From the NCBI RefSeq assembly GCF_002188465.1, contig NZ_NINW01000029.1, positions 62,001 to 126,000 on the forward strand: a DNA stretch of 64,000 nucleotides, in the 5' to 3' direction. This document shows positions 18,426 to 27,100 of this stretch, in pieces (within the stretch, counting starts at the first letter, position 1; the number at the start of each line of letters is the position of its first letter). This stretch comes from Pigmentiphaga sp. NML080357 (GTDB lineage Bacteria; Pseudomonadota; Gammaproteobacteria; Burkholderiales; Burkholderiaceae_B). The position numbers were made by a program, and so were the translations under genes. The notes beneath the pieces are model-generated. The model saw only the letters and a program-made list of their open reading frames with translations. It was not told the DNA's origin and ran no database searches.

Positions 18426-19661
18426 TCAGGGAAGTGTCGGGGCATGAAGACCGCGGCTGCGCGCGGCGATTGCCAGGTAGAGGCGCGCTGTCGCGTCGCG
18501 GTCGAGCGGGCGCGGGTTGAGCCGCGTCGATGGACTTTGCAGCGCGCGATCGGCCAGGGCGAGCGCGTCGGCGTCTTCCAGCGCGACCGGAGGCAGGCGC
18601 TCCGGCAGCCCACCCAGCGAGCGCATGCCGCGGACCGCTTCGAGCAACCGGCGAGCGGCCTCGGCATCGCCATCGGCAGGGCCGGCCAGTCCGCCCAGGC
18701 GCGCGGCCCGCGCATAGTGGCCCTGGGCGGTTTCCATCGTGTATTCGGCGATCGGGTCCAGGATGGCGGCCAGCACTTCGGCGTGGGCCAGGTCCACCCG
18801 ATCCTCCAGCGGCGTGCACAGGCCATGGACCGCGTCCACCCGTTTCATCCCTATGGCGATGCCCGCGAGGTAGCTGGCCATCAGCATGGCGGCGCGCGCC
18901 TCCAGGTCGTCCGGCGCCGCCAGCACTCGCGGATAGGCATGCAGGGCGCGTGCGAGCGCGGCCGCGGCCAGCGCCTCGCCCACGGGGGCCTCGCAGGTAT
19001 TGACCAGCGCACCCATGGCGTGCAGCACCGCGTCGAAACCGCCTGCCGCCGTGGCGTGGCGGGGAAGGCCGAGCGTGAGTTCGGGCACCAGCGCCACCGC
19101 ACTCGGGCGGCTGCGCGCGCTGCGGAACATCAGCTTGCGGCCTTGTTCGTCCTTGACGAGGGCCGCGGTGCTGCTTTCGCTGCCGGTACCGGCAGTCGTC
19201 GGAATAGCCAGGAAGCGGGGATCCGTGGGGCACGGCAGGCCGGCCATCCAGGCATTGTCGGGTGCGAGCAGTTCGACAGGATCGCCATGGCCGCCGAACA
19301 CGGTGGCGTAGGCAACCTTGGCCGTGTCGATCGCGCTGCCGCCGCCCACCGCGACCAGCGCATCGCATGCGCCGGCCCGAATGGCCCCCGCCGCGGCGCG
19401 GACGTCGGCCAGACCGGGGTTGGGACGCACGCCGTCATGGACCGCGGCGATCCGGCATCCGGCGCGCGCCGCCGCCTGCTCCAGCTGCGCGGCGGCCAGC
19501 GGCCAGACGCACGGGTCGGCGACGACCGCGACGCGCCGCGTCCCGCGCAGCACGTGCGCGACGAAAGACCACACGCCAGGACCGTGCCCGCAATGGCCGG
19601 GCCACAGGATGGTCGATCCGTGTGCAGCCGGGGAAAGTGATGGCGGCGCGCTTGCGCTCAA
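18426..19661 (-). CDS. Iron-containing alcohol dehydrogenase (maleylacetate reductase-like)
   Basis: 411-residue group III alcohol dehydrogenase. NAD-binding GGGSAIDTAKVAYA near residue 105 and PTTAGTGSESS near residue 155 are clear. Metal-site positions appear as GGFDAVLHAMGALV (Asp, His) and DAVHGLCTPLEDRVDLAHAE (two His). Translation appears to begin at a TTG (19659-19661): AAGGAG is 8 bp ahead and no in-frame ATG is near. It may reduce or oxidise an alcohol/aldehyde, or reduce maleylacetate, since the two subfamilies look alike. First gene of the seven-gene operon and divergent from the IclR regulator across about 98 bp that holds a 17-bp palindrome. Confidence 0.88.
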   Translation of the reverse strand: MSASAPPSLSPAAHGSTILWPGHCGHGPGVWSFVAHVLRGTRRVAVVADPCVWPLAAAQLEQAAARAGCRIAAVHDGVRPNPGLADVRAAAGAIRAGACDALVAVGGGSAIDTAKVAYATVFGGHGDPVELLAPDNAWMAGLPCPTDPRFLAIPTTAGTGSESSTAALVKDEQGRKLMFRSARSRPSAVALVPELTLGLPRHATAAGGFDAVLHAMGALVNTCEAPVGEALAAAALARALHAYPRVLAAPDDLEARAAMLMASYLAGIAIGMKRVDAVHGLCTPLEDRVDLAHAEVLAAILDPIAEYTMETAQGHYARAARLGGLAGPADGDAEAARRLLEAVRGMRSLGGLPERLPPVALEDADALALADRALQSPSTRLNPRPLDRDATARLYLAIAARSRGLHAPTLP

Positions 19662-19687
19662 CGTGCGTCTCCTTTATAATTTGCACT

Positions 19688-19704
19688 GCGAATTAATAAT
19701 TCGC
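19688..19704. promoter_or_regulatory. 17-bp palindrome, probable IclR operator
   Basis: GCGAATTAATAATTCGC is a perfect palindrome (8-bp arms about a central A) in the gap between the divergent iron-ADH and IclR genes. IclR dimers bind palindromes of this size. A TATAAT hexamer lies at 19675-19680 next to it. The position suggests control of both directions, including autoregulation. Confidence 0.65.
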
Positions 19705-19759
19705 TAAACGGATTCAGCTTAGCGGCAAGCACTGGCCGCCGTCAATGCCTGGAGAACGC

Positions 19760-20545
19760 ATGGCAGAGGTCCCCGATCGTCCTGAACCCGAAGATCGCCA
19801 GTTCGTCGTGGCGTTGGCGCGCGGGCTGGAAATCCTGCGCTGCTTCGATGCGGAGCACCGCCTGCTCGGCACGACCGAGATCGCGGCGCGCACCGGCCTG
19901 CCCCAGCCGACCGTCTGGAGGCTGTCCCACACGCTGCAGAAGCTGGGCTATCTGGTCATGGTGCCGGGTGCCGAGAAACTGCGGCTCGGGCCGGCGGCGG
20001 TGGCCCTGGGCGGTGCCGCGCTGGCGGGACAAGAGTCGCTCGACCTCGTCCGGCCGCGCATGCAGGAGCTTGCCGATCGCTATCATTCGGCCGTTGCGCT
20101 GGGCCGCCGCGACGGCGACAGCATCGTCTACTTGCTGCGCTGCCAGGGCGATTCGCCGCTATTGATGAATTTGCGGGTAGGCTCGCGCATCCCGCTGTAT
20201 CGCAGCGCCATCGGCTGGGCGTACCTGGCCTCGGCCGCGGCCGGCGACCGCGACCAAGCGCAGCAGGAGGCGGGGGCGCCCGGCCCCGAGGCCTTGCAGG
20301 CGTTTCGCGACGCGATGGAGCTTTACGACGAACGCGGCTTCGTCATCCATTGCCGGCCCCAGCACCACGTCAACACGGTCGCCACGGCCATCGTCGTGCA
20401 GGGCAACGACCGCTACGTCATCAGTTGCGGAGGCCCGGCGTCGGCCTTGCCCGTAGAGTTCATCCTGGATGAGGTCGGTCCCGAGCTGGTCAAGCTCGCC
20501 GCCGAGCTCCAGCCCATCTTCTTGCTTGGCAGGCGCTACGCATGA
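19760..20545 (+). CDS. IclR-family transcriptional regulator
   Basis: 261-residue IclR protein. The winged HTH is at residues about 12-70 (VVALARGLEILRCFDAEHRLLG, then TEIAARTGLPQPTVWRLSHTLQKLGYL), followed by the effector domain with HSAVALGRRDGDSIVYLLR and YRSAIGWAYLA. The ATG at 19760 has GGAGA about 7 bp ahead; an in-frame ATG at 19745 lacks one. It is divergent from the seven-gene catabolic operon and overlaps the nitronate monooxygenase gene by ATGA. It most likely controls both, through the palindrome at 19688-19704. The effector is unknown. Confidence 0.93.
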   Translation: MAEVPDRPEPEDRQFVVALARGLEILRCFDAEHRLLGTTEIAARTGLPQPTVWRLSHTLQKLGYLVMVPGAEKLRLGPAAVALGGAALAGQESLDLVRPRMQELADRYHSAVALGRRDGDSIVYLLRCQGDSPLLMNLRVGSRIPLYRSAIGWAYLASAAAGDRDQAQQEAGAPGPEALQAFRDAMELYDERGFVIHCRPQHHVNTVATAIVVQGNDRYVISCGGPASALPVEFILDEVGPELVKLAAELQPIFLLGRRYA

Positions 20546-21561
20546 ATTCCTCGTTTGCTTCTCCGGCTCCGGCCCTGGATACGCCCATCACGCGTCTGTT
20601 CGGCATCCGCTATCCGGTGCTGCTCGGCGGCATGATGTGGCTGTCCGATGCCTCGCTCGTTGCCGCGGCCGTCAATGCCGGGGCCATGGGATTCATCACC
20701 GCGCGCTCATCGGCCGATGCCGCGGCATTTCGCGATCAATTGCAGAAATGCCGGGCGCTCACGGGCGGCAGGCCTTACGGCGTCAACCTGACGCTGTCGC
20801 GCCGCCAGGGCGCCAACGATGGGGTGATCGACATGCTGCGCGTCGCCCTGGACGAAGGCGTCCGTCATTTCGAAACCGCCGGTCTGCCGCCTGCTCCGCT
20901 GTTGCCCGCGTTGCGCGAGGCCGGAGCGGTCGTTATCCACAAATGCGCCCACATCCGCCACGCAGTCTCGGCCGAACGCATGGGCGTGGATGCCGTCGCG
21001 CTGGTCGGCATGGAGGAAGGCGGACACCCCGGCGCAAACCAGTTGCCGACTTTCGTCAACGGCGCGTTCGCGCTCGACAGGCTCTCCATTCCGCTGGCGC
21101 TGGGCGGCGGCATCGGCCATGGCCGGCAGATCGCGGCGGCATTGGCGATGGGTGCAGACGCCGTGGTCATGGGAAGCCGCTTCACCACCGCTGCCGAGAC
21201 CCCGGCGCATCCCGCCTACAAGCAACGCGTGGTCGAGGCGGACGAGCATTGTTCGCGCGCGGTGCTGTCGAGCCTGGGCGATACCTGGCGCGTGCTCGAC
21301 AACGAGAATGCGCGCCGGGTGGCGCAGTTGGAAAGCGAAGGCGCGCGCACCTACGAGGCCTTTGGCGAGCTCATCCGCGGCCATCGCGCGCGCGACTACG
21401 CCTATGCCCGCGGCCTGCACGAGGAAGGCATGCTTTCGCTGGGACCGGCCGCCGGTTTTTCCCAATCGATCGAACCGTTCGCGCAGACGCTGCAGGCGCT
21501 GATGAAGCAGTGCCGGGATGCCTTGCTTCGGGGGGGCCGGCTGGCCGGTATGGGAGCCTGA
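20542..21561 (+). CDS. Nitronate monooxygenase family protein (2-nitropropane dioxygenase-like)
   Basis: 339-residue FMN-dependent TIM-barrel enzyme. Motifs include YPVLLGGMMWLSDASLVAAA at the N-terminus, AGAMGFITARSS, GVNLTLS, AVALVGMEEGGHPG near residue 155 with the family's catalytic-type histidine, and PLALGGGIGHGRQIAAALAMGADAVVMGSRF near residue 195, the FMN phosphate site. True members oxidise nitronates; others act as enoyl reductases or unknown FMN oxidoreductases. It is translationally coupled to the iclR gene and therefore probably part of the same regulon as the divergent operon, whose chemistry does not obviously involve a nitro compound. Confidence 0.88.
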   Translation: MNSSFASPAPALDTPITRLFGIRYPVLLGGMMWLSDASLVAAAVNAGAMGFITARSSADAAAFRDQLQKCRALTGGRPYGVNLTLSRRQGANDGVIDMLRVALDEGVRHFETAGLPPAPLLPALREAGAVVIHKCAHIRHAVSAERMGVDAVALVGMEEGGHPGANQLPTFVNGAFALDRLSIPLALGGGIGHGRQIAAALAMGADAVVMGSRFTTAAETPAHPAYKQRVVEADEHCSRAVLSSLGDTWRVLDNENARRVAQLESEGARTYEAFGELIRGHRARDYAYARGLHEEGMLSLGPAAGFSQSIEPFAQTLQALMKQCRDALLRGGRLAGMGA

Positions 21562-21646
21562 GGCTGGCTCCTGACCGCTCCGCGGCCACGGGTGGAATGG
21601 GCGGTGAGCTAAGATCTCCCATCCCCCGGTTCTTTTCCGTTCCAGC

Positions 21647-22852
21647 ATGTCCCTGCTCCAGCGCGTCTTTCCCGCCTTGTCCGAGCCCACGATGCGGCGC
21701 TACCTCATGGGGCAGGGCGTGTCGGTGCTGGGCAGCTGGACACAGAACATCACGCTCAACCTCGTCGTCTACCATCTGTCGGGGTCCGCCGCCGTGCTGG
21801 CCCTGCTCAACTTCCTCCTCTATGGCCCGCAACTGGTCGTGGCGCCCCTGGCCGGCGCTCGGATCAACTCGGCCAATGCGCGCCGCGCGACGCTCGCGGT
21901 CCTCTACACGTCGATGGCGGTCGCCTGTTCGCTCGCGCTGCTGTCGTTGCTGCACATTCTCGTCCTGCCCATCATTCTTGCGCTGGCGCTGTGCGCCGGC
22001 ATCCTGAACGCGATCGAGTCGCCGGCCCGGCAGGTGCTGCTGCTCACGGGGCTGGAGGATCCGGCCCTGCTGCCCAACGCCATCGCCATGAACACCATGG
22101 TCTACAACGTCGGCCGAATGGTGGGCCCCAGCCTGGCCGCCATCATCTATCCCCTGTTCGGGCAGTCCGCGGCCTTCCTGACCTATGCCGGCGCGCTGCT
22201 CTTCATGGCGTGGTGCGTGCGCTCCATGCCGCGGCGCGCCGGCCCGGCCCAGGCCTCCATGCCGGAGCGGTCCGGGCTGCGCAATGCCCTGGTGTACGTG
22301 CTGGACGACCGCTTTACCGCGAAGTACCTCTCCATCCTGGCCTGCATGGGGCTGCTGGCCGGCAGCTACCAGACTCTGGTGCCGCTGCTGGCGGACCACG
22401 TCTACCACGACGCGGCCAAGTACACGGGCATATTCTTCGCCTGCGCCGGCATGGGGTCGCTCACAGCCGCCGTGGTGCTGTCTTCCTCCATCGCCGCGCG
22501 CACCGCCGACCTGCTTCGGGTGGCGCCGTGGTCTGCCTGCGTCGCCCTGGCCCTGCTGTCGACCACCTGGAGCGGCATCGTGAGCGCGGCTGCCTTCGTG
22601 CTGCTGGGCTTCAGCCTGACCTTTGCGGCCACCTCCACCAACGCCACGATCCAGCGCCGCTGCCCGGAATCCGTGCGGGGCGCGCTGGTCGGCCTCTATG
22701 GCATGGCCTACAACGGGACGATGCCCTTCGGCTACCTGCTGGTGGGGTCATTTTCCGAGGCCTTCGCCGTGACCGGCGCCTTCGGTACCATGGCGGCGGT
22801 GCTGGCCGCCTGCGTGGGGTTGGTGACCTTGCTGTATTGGCGCAAGACCTGA
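21647..22852 (+). CDS. Major facilitator superfamily transporter (EntS-like, MFS_3)
   Basis: 401-residue inner-membrane protein with about 11-12 hydrophobic segments. Family features are GQGVSVLGSWTQNITLNLVVYHLSGS at the N-terminus and ESPARQVLLLTGLEDPALLPNAIAMNTMVYNVGRMVGPSLA near residues 120-165, typical of the MFS_3 exporter group, which includes siderophore exporters. Substrate unknown. It lies between the nitronate monooxygenase gene and the first glycosyltransferase, with gaps of 85 and 109 bp, so it could be a monocistronic unit. No clear Shine-Dalgarno at the ATG. Confidence 0.88.
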   Translation: MSLLQRVFPALSEPTMRRYLMGQGVSVLGSWTQNITLNLVVYHLSGSAAVLALLNFLLYGPQLVVAPLAGARINSANARRATLAVLYTSMAVACSLALLSLLHILVLPIILALALCAGILNAIESPARQVLLLTGLEDPALLPNAIAMNTMVYNVGRMVGPSLAAIIYPLFGQSAAFLTYAGALLFMAWCVRSMPRRAGPAQASMPERSGLRNALVYVLDDRFTAKYLSILACMGLLAGSYQTLVPLLADHVYHDAAKYTGIFFACAGMGSLTAAVVLSSSIAARTADLLRVAPWSACVALALLSTTWSGIVSAAAFVLLGFSLTFAATSTNATIQRRCPESVRGALVGLYGMAYNGTMPFGYLLVGSFSEAFAVTGAFGTMAAVLAACVGLVTLLYWRKT

Positions 22853-22961
22853 AGGCGCCGTTCAATAACCGGATTTGGCGGGGATCGCCATTCCTTTTAC
22901 GACCAGCGGCGTATCTCGCCGGGGGTAGAATCCATACCGCTTCGTGCCCATTCGCTTTTCC

Positions 22962-24065
22962 ATGCGCGTCCTTCACATATTCAAGATCTATTTCCCCGAT
23001 GCCTACGGGGGGATCGAACAGGCCATCCACAGTATCGCCGCCGGCGGTGCCGCGCATGGCATCGAAAGCCGCGTCCTGACGCTGTCGCCCCGGGGCCGGA
23101 GAGTCGACACGGATGCCACGGGCTATGCCATCCACCGCTATCCGAGAAATCTGAATGTCGCCTCTACCGGCATGTCGTTGCAGTTTCTCACGCATTTCCG
23201 GAGGGAGGCCGAGTGGGCCGACCTCCTGCATTTCCATTTTCCGTGGCCATTCGGCGACCTGGCGTATTTGCTGTCGGGCGTGGCCACGCCGGCGGTCCTG
23301 ACCTACCATTCGGACATCATCAAGCAAGACCAGCTCCTTAAGCTCTACAAGCCCTTGCGAGACCGCCATCTGGCGCGGATGAAACGGATCGTCGCCACCT
23401 CGCCCAACTACGTGAAAAGCAGCGAGGTGCTGCAGCGCTGGCGCGACAAGGTCGATGTCATTCCCTGCGGCATTGCGGCCAGGGGGCCAAGGGACCCGGA
23501 GTCCCTGTGGCGCTGGCGCCAGCGCCTGGGCGAGCGTTTCTTTGCCTTTCTCGGCGTGCCCAGGTACTACAAGGGGCTCGACTTCCTGCTGCAGGCACAG
23601 GTCGGGCGCGACTATCCGCTCGCATTGATCGGCGACGGCGAGGAGCGGGCCGCGCTGGAGGCGCAGGCGCGCCGGCTCGGGCTGAAGAACGTGCATTTCC
23701 TCGGCGTGCTCGACGACGAGGAGAAGACCGACGTGCTGGCGGCCGCAAGTGGTTTCGTCTTTCCTTCCCACGTCCGCACCGAGGCATTCGGATTGGCGCT
23801 GGCTGAGGCGGCGCAGCAGGGCTTGCCCATGATCTCGTGCGAAATCGGCACCGGCACGAGTTTCGTCAACCTGCATGAAGAAACCGGCCTTGTCGTGCCG
23901 CCGCGCGACCCGCAGGCATTGGGGCTGGCCCTGGACCGATTCTGGAACGATCCCGAACAGGCCAGGCAATGGGGCGCGAATGCCCGCCGCCGCTATCTCG
24001 AGCTTTTTACCGAAGACGCCATGGTGCGCGGCTACGTCAGGTGCTACGGGGACGTCCTCGGATAG
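22962..24065 (+). CDS. Glycosyltransferase family 4 protein
   Basis: 367-residue GT-B fold retaining glycosyltransferase. The N-terminal MRVLHIFKIYFPDAYGGIEQ with a glycine-rich acceptor loop and the C-terminal EX7E-type motif VRTEAFGLALAEAAQQGLP (near residue 270) are characteristic. LLHFHFPWPFGDLAYLL and YHSDIIKQDQLLKLY lie between. The start could also be a GTG at 22944; the ATG at 22962 matches where family sequence begins. No cluster partner overlaps it on the plus strand, and it converges on the next glycosyltransferase (minus strand, 22 bp away). Sugar donor and acceptor cannot be told. Confidence 0.88.
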   Translation: MRVLHIFKIYFPDAYGGIEQAIHSIAAGGAAHGIESRVLTLSPRGRRVDTDATGYAIHRYPRNLNVASTGMSLQFLTHFRREAEWADLLHFHFPWPFGDLAYLLSGVATPAVLTYHSDIIKQDQLLKLYKPLRDRHLARMKRIVATSPNYVKSSEVLQRWRDKVDVIPCGIAARGPRDPESLWRWRQRLGERFFAFLGVPRYYKGLDFLLQAQVGRDYPLALIGDGEERAALEAQARRLGLKNVHFLGVLDDEEKTDVLAAASGFVFPSHVRTEAFGLALAEAAQQGLPMISCEIGTGTSFVNLHEETGLVVPPRDPQALGLALDRFWNDPEQARQWGANARRRYLELFTEDAMVRGYVRCYGDVLG

Positions 24066-24087
24066 GACCTCCGCCTCGAGAGGCGCC

Positions 24088-25239
24088 TTAGAGCAGGCTT
24101 CGGTACACCGCCGCCGTGGCCGCCGCGGTTCGTTCGAGAGAGAACAGGCGTGCCTGCGCGACCCCCCTGGCTATGCACTGGCGCCGGATATCGGGTGAGC
24201 GGACCAGGTCTCGCATGGCGGCGGCGATTTCCCCCGCATCCAGCGGATCCACCAGCAACGCGGCATCGCCCGCAACCTCCGGCAGCGAAGCCAGGTTCGA
24301 TGTGACCACCGGCGTGCCGCTCGCGAAGGCCTCCAGCACAGGCAGGCCGAAACCCTCGTGCAGGGAAGGGAACACCAGCGCGGCGGCGTGCCGGTAAAGA
24401 GCACGCACGTCGCCATCGTCGTCGATGTCATCGAGCCACAGGACGCCGTCGTCGCGCATGGCGCGCATGCGGGCGATCGTGCCGGCGCTGCGCCACCCCG
24501 GCCGGCCGACGATCAACAACCGATGTTCCCGCCGGAGCGGGGAAGGCAATTGCCGGTAGGCATCCAGCAGGCGGTCCACGTTCTTGCGCGGCTGCAGCGT
24601 GCCCACGAACAGGAAATAGCCGGCGCGCAAGTGCAGCCGCTCAGCCAGGCGTCGGAAGCGTATCCCGGCGTCGCCTTCGTCAAACCAGGTCGCCTCGATG
24701 CCGTTCGGCACGACGTGGATCTTCCTTTCATCCACGCCGAAGTAGCGCACCAGCTCCTCAACTGCGGCATGCGAGATGGCGATATAGGCGTCGCCCAGCG
24801 CGCCCGCGCGCCGCAGCAGCCGGTTGCGCAGCCAGCGCAGGCGCGGGGAGGCCCACTCCGGATGGCTCAGCGGCGCGGCATCGTGCAGCGTGATGACGCT
24901 GGGGCAACTCGTGCGTAGCGCCATGTGATCCGTGCAGTGGAAAACGTCCACCGGCATGGAGAGCGGGGCCAGTATGCCCAACATCTGGCCCGCAGTCGTG
25001 ATTCCGTAGGAATGCGGCAGGTACCGGCCATGCCGCAGCGGCGCCCGCGCGCGCCCGGCATCCGGCCAGGCGTATCCCACCGGCATGCAGCCGTAGCGGG
25101 GAAGGCCGCCGATCAACGCCGCCGTATACGTCCCGATACCGTCCCTGTGGGGCCGCAGCGCAGGTTCGGCCTTGGTGGACGAGATGCCCACCTTGATGGT
25201 GGTTGTCGTGTCCGTTGACGGCGCGGGGCGATCTGTCAT
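24088..25239 (-). CDS. Glycosyltransferase family 4 protein
   Basis: 383-residue GT-B enzyme. The acceptor domain has DGIGTYTAALIGGLPRYG and DVFHCTDHMALRTSCPSVITLHD. The donor domain begins near residue 205 with YFLFVGTLQPRKNVDRLLDAY and holds the nucleotide-sugar motif FPSLHEGFGLPVLEAFASGTPVV near residue 300. Related enzymes are mannosyl- or rhamnosyltransferases of exopolysaccharide clusters. Stands apart from the main minus-strand operon (the small ORFs and kinase lie between), so it is probably transcribed separately. Start ATG at 25239 has only a weak Shine-Dalgarno. Confidence 0.9.
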   Translation of the reverse strand: MTDRPAPSTDTTTTIKVGISSTKAEPALRPHRDGIGTYTAALIGGLPRYGCMPVGYAWPDAGRARAPLRHGRYLPHSYGITTAGQMLGILAPLSMPVDVFHCTDHMALRTSCPSVITLHDAAPLSHPEWASPRLRWLRNRLLRRAGALGDAYIAISHAAVEELVRYFGVDERKIHVVPNGIEATWFDEGDAGIRFRRLAERLHLRAGYFLFVGTLQPRKNVDRLLDAYRQLPSPLRREHRLLIVGRPGWRSAGTIARMRAMRDDGVLWLDDIDDDGDVRALYRHAAALVFPSLHEGFGLPVLEAFASGTPVVTSNLASLPEVAGDAALLVDPLDAGEIAAAMRDLVRSPDIRRQCIARGVAQARLFSLERTAAATAAVYRSLL

Positions 25240-25336
25240 GCTGCGTGGAATCCGTGGGGCCAGCGCGCAGTATAGTCAAGCGGCACGGTAGGCACGGGGA
25301 TTGCTGGCGTCGTTCACCGGCCCAGAGGAGATAGAC

Positions 25337-25564
25337 ATGCCGTCCCATTCCAGACGTGACCGAAACGAACCGGCTCCGGGTACGGCGCCGGAGCGTCCCG
25401 CGCCGGCCGGGCTTCCCGAAGCCTCGGTCGAGCAGACGGGAAACGAGGATCCGGGCAGCGAGCTCACCGAATTGCAGTCGCCCGAACCGCCGGCCAGCAC
25501 TCCTCGGGGAAGCGGCCCCGGCGGACAGCCGGCGGACCGCCCGGGCGGGCGCCCGCGGAGGTGA
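25337..25564 (+). CDS. Small hydrophilic disordered protein, unknown function
   Basis: 75-residue reading frame with a strong Shine-Dalgarno (AGGAG 6 bp before the ATG). The predicted product is rich in Pro, Gly, Glu, Arg and Ser with no hydrophobic segment, so it should be soluble and largely disordered. I recognise no domain. The next small frame (25628) has similar composition and also a good Shine-Dalgarno, so both are more likely real than chance. They lie on the plus strand between a glycosyltransferase and a histidine kinase. Low-complexity composition could also arise from GC-rich DNA. Confidence 0.5.
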   Translation: MPSHSRRDRNEPAPGTAPERPAPAGLPEASVEQTGNEDPGSELTELQSPEPPASTPRGSGPGGQPADRPGGRPRR

Positions 25565-25627
25565 CGAGCCGGACCCGGGAGGCACGAAGCTTGCGACACA
25601 TGATCCGTACGCTTTTTGGAGATCCGC

Positions 25628-25846
25628 ATGACACGCGAGCAGACTTCCCCCAAACCCTCGTCTGGCGACAAGCCAGCCACCGGCAAGCCGGAGACGCCCA
25701 AGCGCGAACGCACGATCGGTAATCATCCGGTCGATCCCAACAGCATGCCGGCCCGGATCGGCCTGCCAGTGGGGGTGGATCGCGAGACGGCCGCCGACCC
25801 GGGCAGGCAGACGCCGGACGCGCCCAAGACCGACAATCGCAGTTGA
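25628..25846 (+). CDS. Small hydrophilic disordered protein, unknown function
   Basis: 72-residue frame starting at an ATG with GGAG 7 bp upstream. Product is rich in Pro, Lys, Thr and Asp (MTREQTSPKPSSGDKPATG at the start) with a slightly ordered central stretch HPVDPNSMPARIGLPVGVD. No recognised domain. It follows the other small gene by 63 bp, suggesting co-transcription, and its stop abuts the stop of the histidine kinase on the other strand. Possibly stress-related, but only the kinase neighbour suggests that. Confidence 0.55.
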   Translation: MTREQTSPKPSSGDKPATGKPETPKRERTIGNHPVDPNSMPARIGLPVGVDRETAADPGRQTPDAPKTDNRS

Positions 25847-26971
25847 TCAGCCCGGCGCCGGATCGGTCGGCAGCCACAGCTTGAACGTCGTGCCCGACTC
25901 CGATGAGGTGACGCTGAGCGTCCCCCGGTGGGCGGCCGCGATCTGGCGGGCGATGTACAGCCCCAGCCCGAGGCCGGTGCGGCGTTTTTCGGCGCCGTAC
26001 CGGGGGCCGCGCATGAGAGGATCGAAGATCTGGTGCCGCATGTGGGCCGGGATGGGCGGGCCGTCATTGTGGACCTCGGCCACTACTCCCTGCTCGACGC
26101 AGCGCACACGGAGCGAGACGGGCCGGTCGGGATAGCCGTGCTGGACGGCGTTGCTCAGCAAGTTCACCAGCAATTGCGCGAGGCGGTTGGCATCCCAGCG
26201 GCCGGTCAGGTCGCCCGCGCAGTCGAGCACGAATTCCTGGTTCGGATTAACCGTCCGGATCTCATCCACCGCCCGATTGCATACGTCTTCCAGATCGGTG
26301 CGGGCAACGGTCAGGGGCAGAGTGCTTCCGAGCCGTGTGCGGGCGAAGTCCAGCAGGTCGTCGATCATGCGCTGCATCCGCGCGCCGCTGTGCTCGATGC
26401 GGGCCGCGGCCTTCAGGCATTTCTCCGGAAGTTCCTTGGAATGCAGGAGCAACTGCGCCGACATGGCGATGGCTCCCAGCGGGGTCCGCAGGTCATGGGC
26501 CAGTATGCCGACGAAAAGGTCGCGCGCCCGCTCCAGGCCGGCCGAATAGCGGGCGATGGATTCCTTCAGCGCCTGGTCCAGCGCCTCGTTGAACCGCACC
26601 AGGTCCTGGCAGGCGTCCCCCTCCATGACATCCACTTCGCGCCCCCACCGGCTCACCACGTTGGCGCGCAGGGCGCAATATTCGGAAACCATTTCGGTCA
26701 GGGTGAATCCGGCGCGCAGGCGATTGCGGGCATGGACCCGCGCCTGGCGCGCGGTGCCGCCGGTCGCGTTGGAAGTGCAGGCGTCCGGGCCACCCAGGTT
26801 GTCGACCTCGGCGCGCAGATCGGCGGCCAATTGCCGCAACAGCGATCGGGCCGACGTCTGCAGTGCCTGCTCGGATACCGCCGTGCGCCGGAGATCGAGC
26901 TGGCGGGCGAAGTTCGTCCAGTCGCTCATGAGCAAGTCCAGATTCGCGTCGATGAAATCGGCCAATCTCAT
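25847..26971 (-). CDS. Soluble sensor histidine kinase with RsbRD-like N-terminal domain
   Basis: 374-residue kinase without transmembrane segments. Residues 1-130 are helical (RLADFIDANLDLLMSDWTNFAR, then GFTLTEMVSEYCALRANVVSRW) and resemble the RsbRD N-terminal sensor domain. The HisKA domain has the phospho-accepting histidine in ILAHDLRTPLGAI near residue 160. The ATPase domain shows the N box LLVNLLSNAVQHG, G1 HNDGPPIP, an F-box-like region (IFDPLMRG) and G2 TGLGLGLYIAR. The start at 26971 is preferred (GGAGG just ahead). No response regulator gene is adjacent; the nearest receiver domain is in the ABC-transporter fusion at 37438-40179. It lies 129 bp after the UDP-xylose synthase gene on the same strand. 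Confidence 0.9.
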   Translation of the reverse strand: MRLADFIDANLDLLMSDWTNFARQLDLRRTAVSEQALQTSARSLLRQLAADLRAEVDNLGGPDACTSNATGGTARQARVHARNRLRAGFTLTEMVSEYCALRANVVSRWGREVDVMEGDACQDLVRFNEALDQALKESIARYSAGLERARDLFVGILAHDLRTPLGAIAMSAQLLLHSKELPEKCLKAAARIEHSGARMQRMIDDLLDFARTRLGSTLPLTVARTDLEDVCNRAVDEIRTVNPNQEFVLDCAGDLTGRWDANRLAQLLVNLLSNAVQHGYPDRPVSLRVRCVEQGVVAEVHNDGPPIPAHMRHQIFDPLMRGPRYGAEKRRTGLGLGLYIARQIAAAHRGTLSVTSSESGTTFKLWLPTDPAPG

Positions 26972-27100
26972 AGCCCCTCCGGCGTATGCGGCCATGCGGA
27001 CGCTTCGCGGGACATCGGCCACGAGCCGTGCCGGCGAGGCGGGACGGCGGGATGCGCCAGGCTGTTCGCGCTGGCGCGATCCGCCGCCGCATTGTAGTCC

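Noticed and set aside
22853-22961. Search for a terminator or promoter between the MFS gene and the first glycosyltransferase
   Set aside because: No convincing stem with a U-tract and no clear -35/-10 pair.
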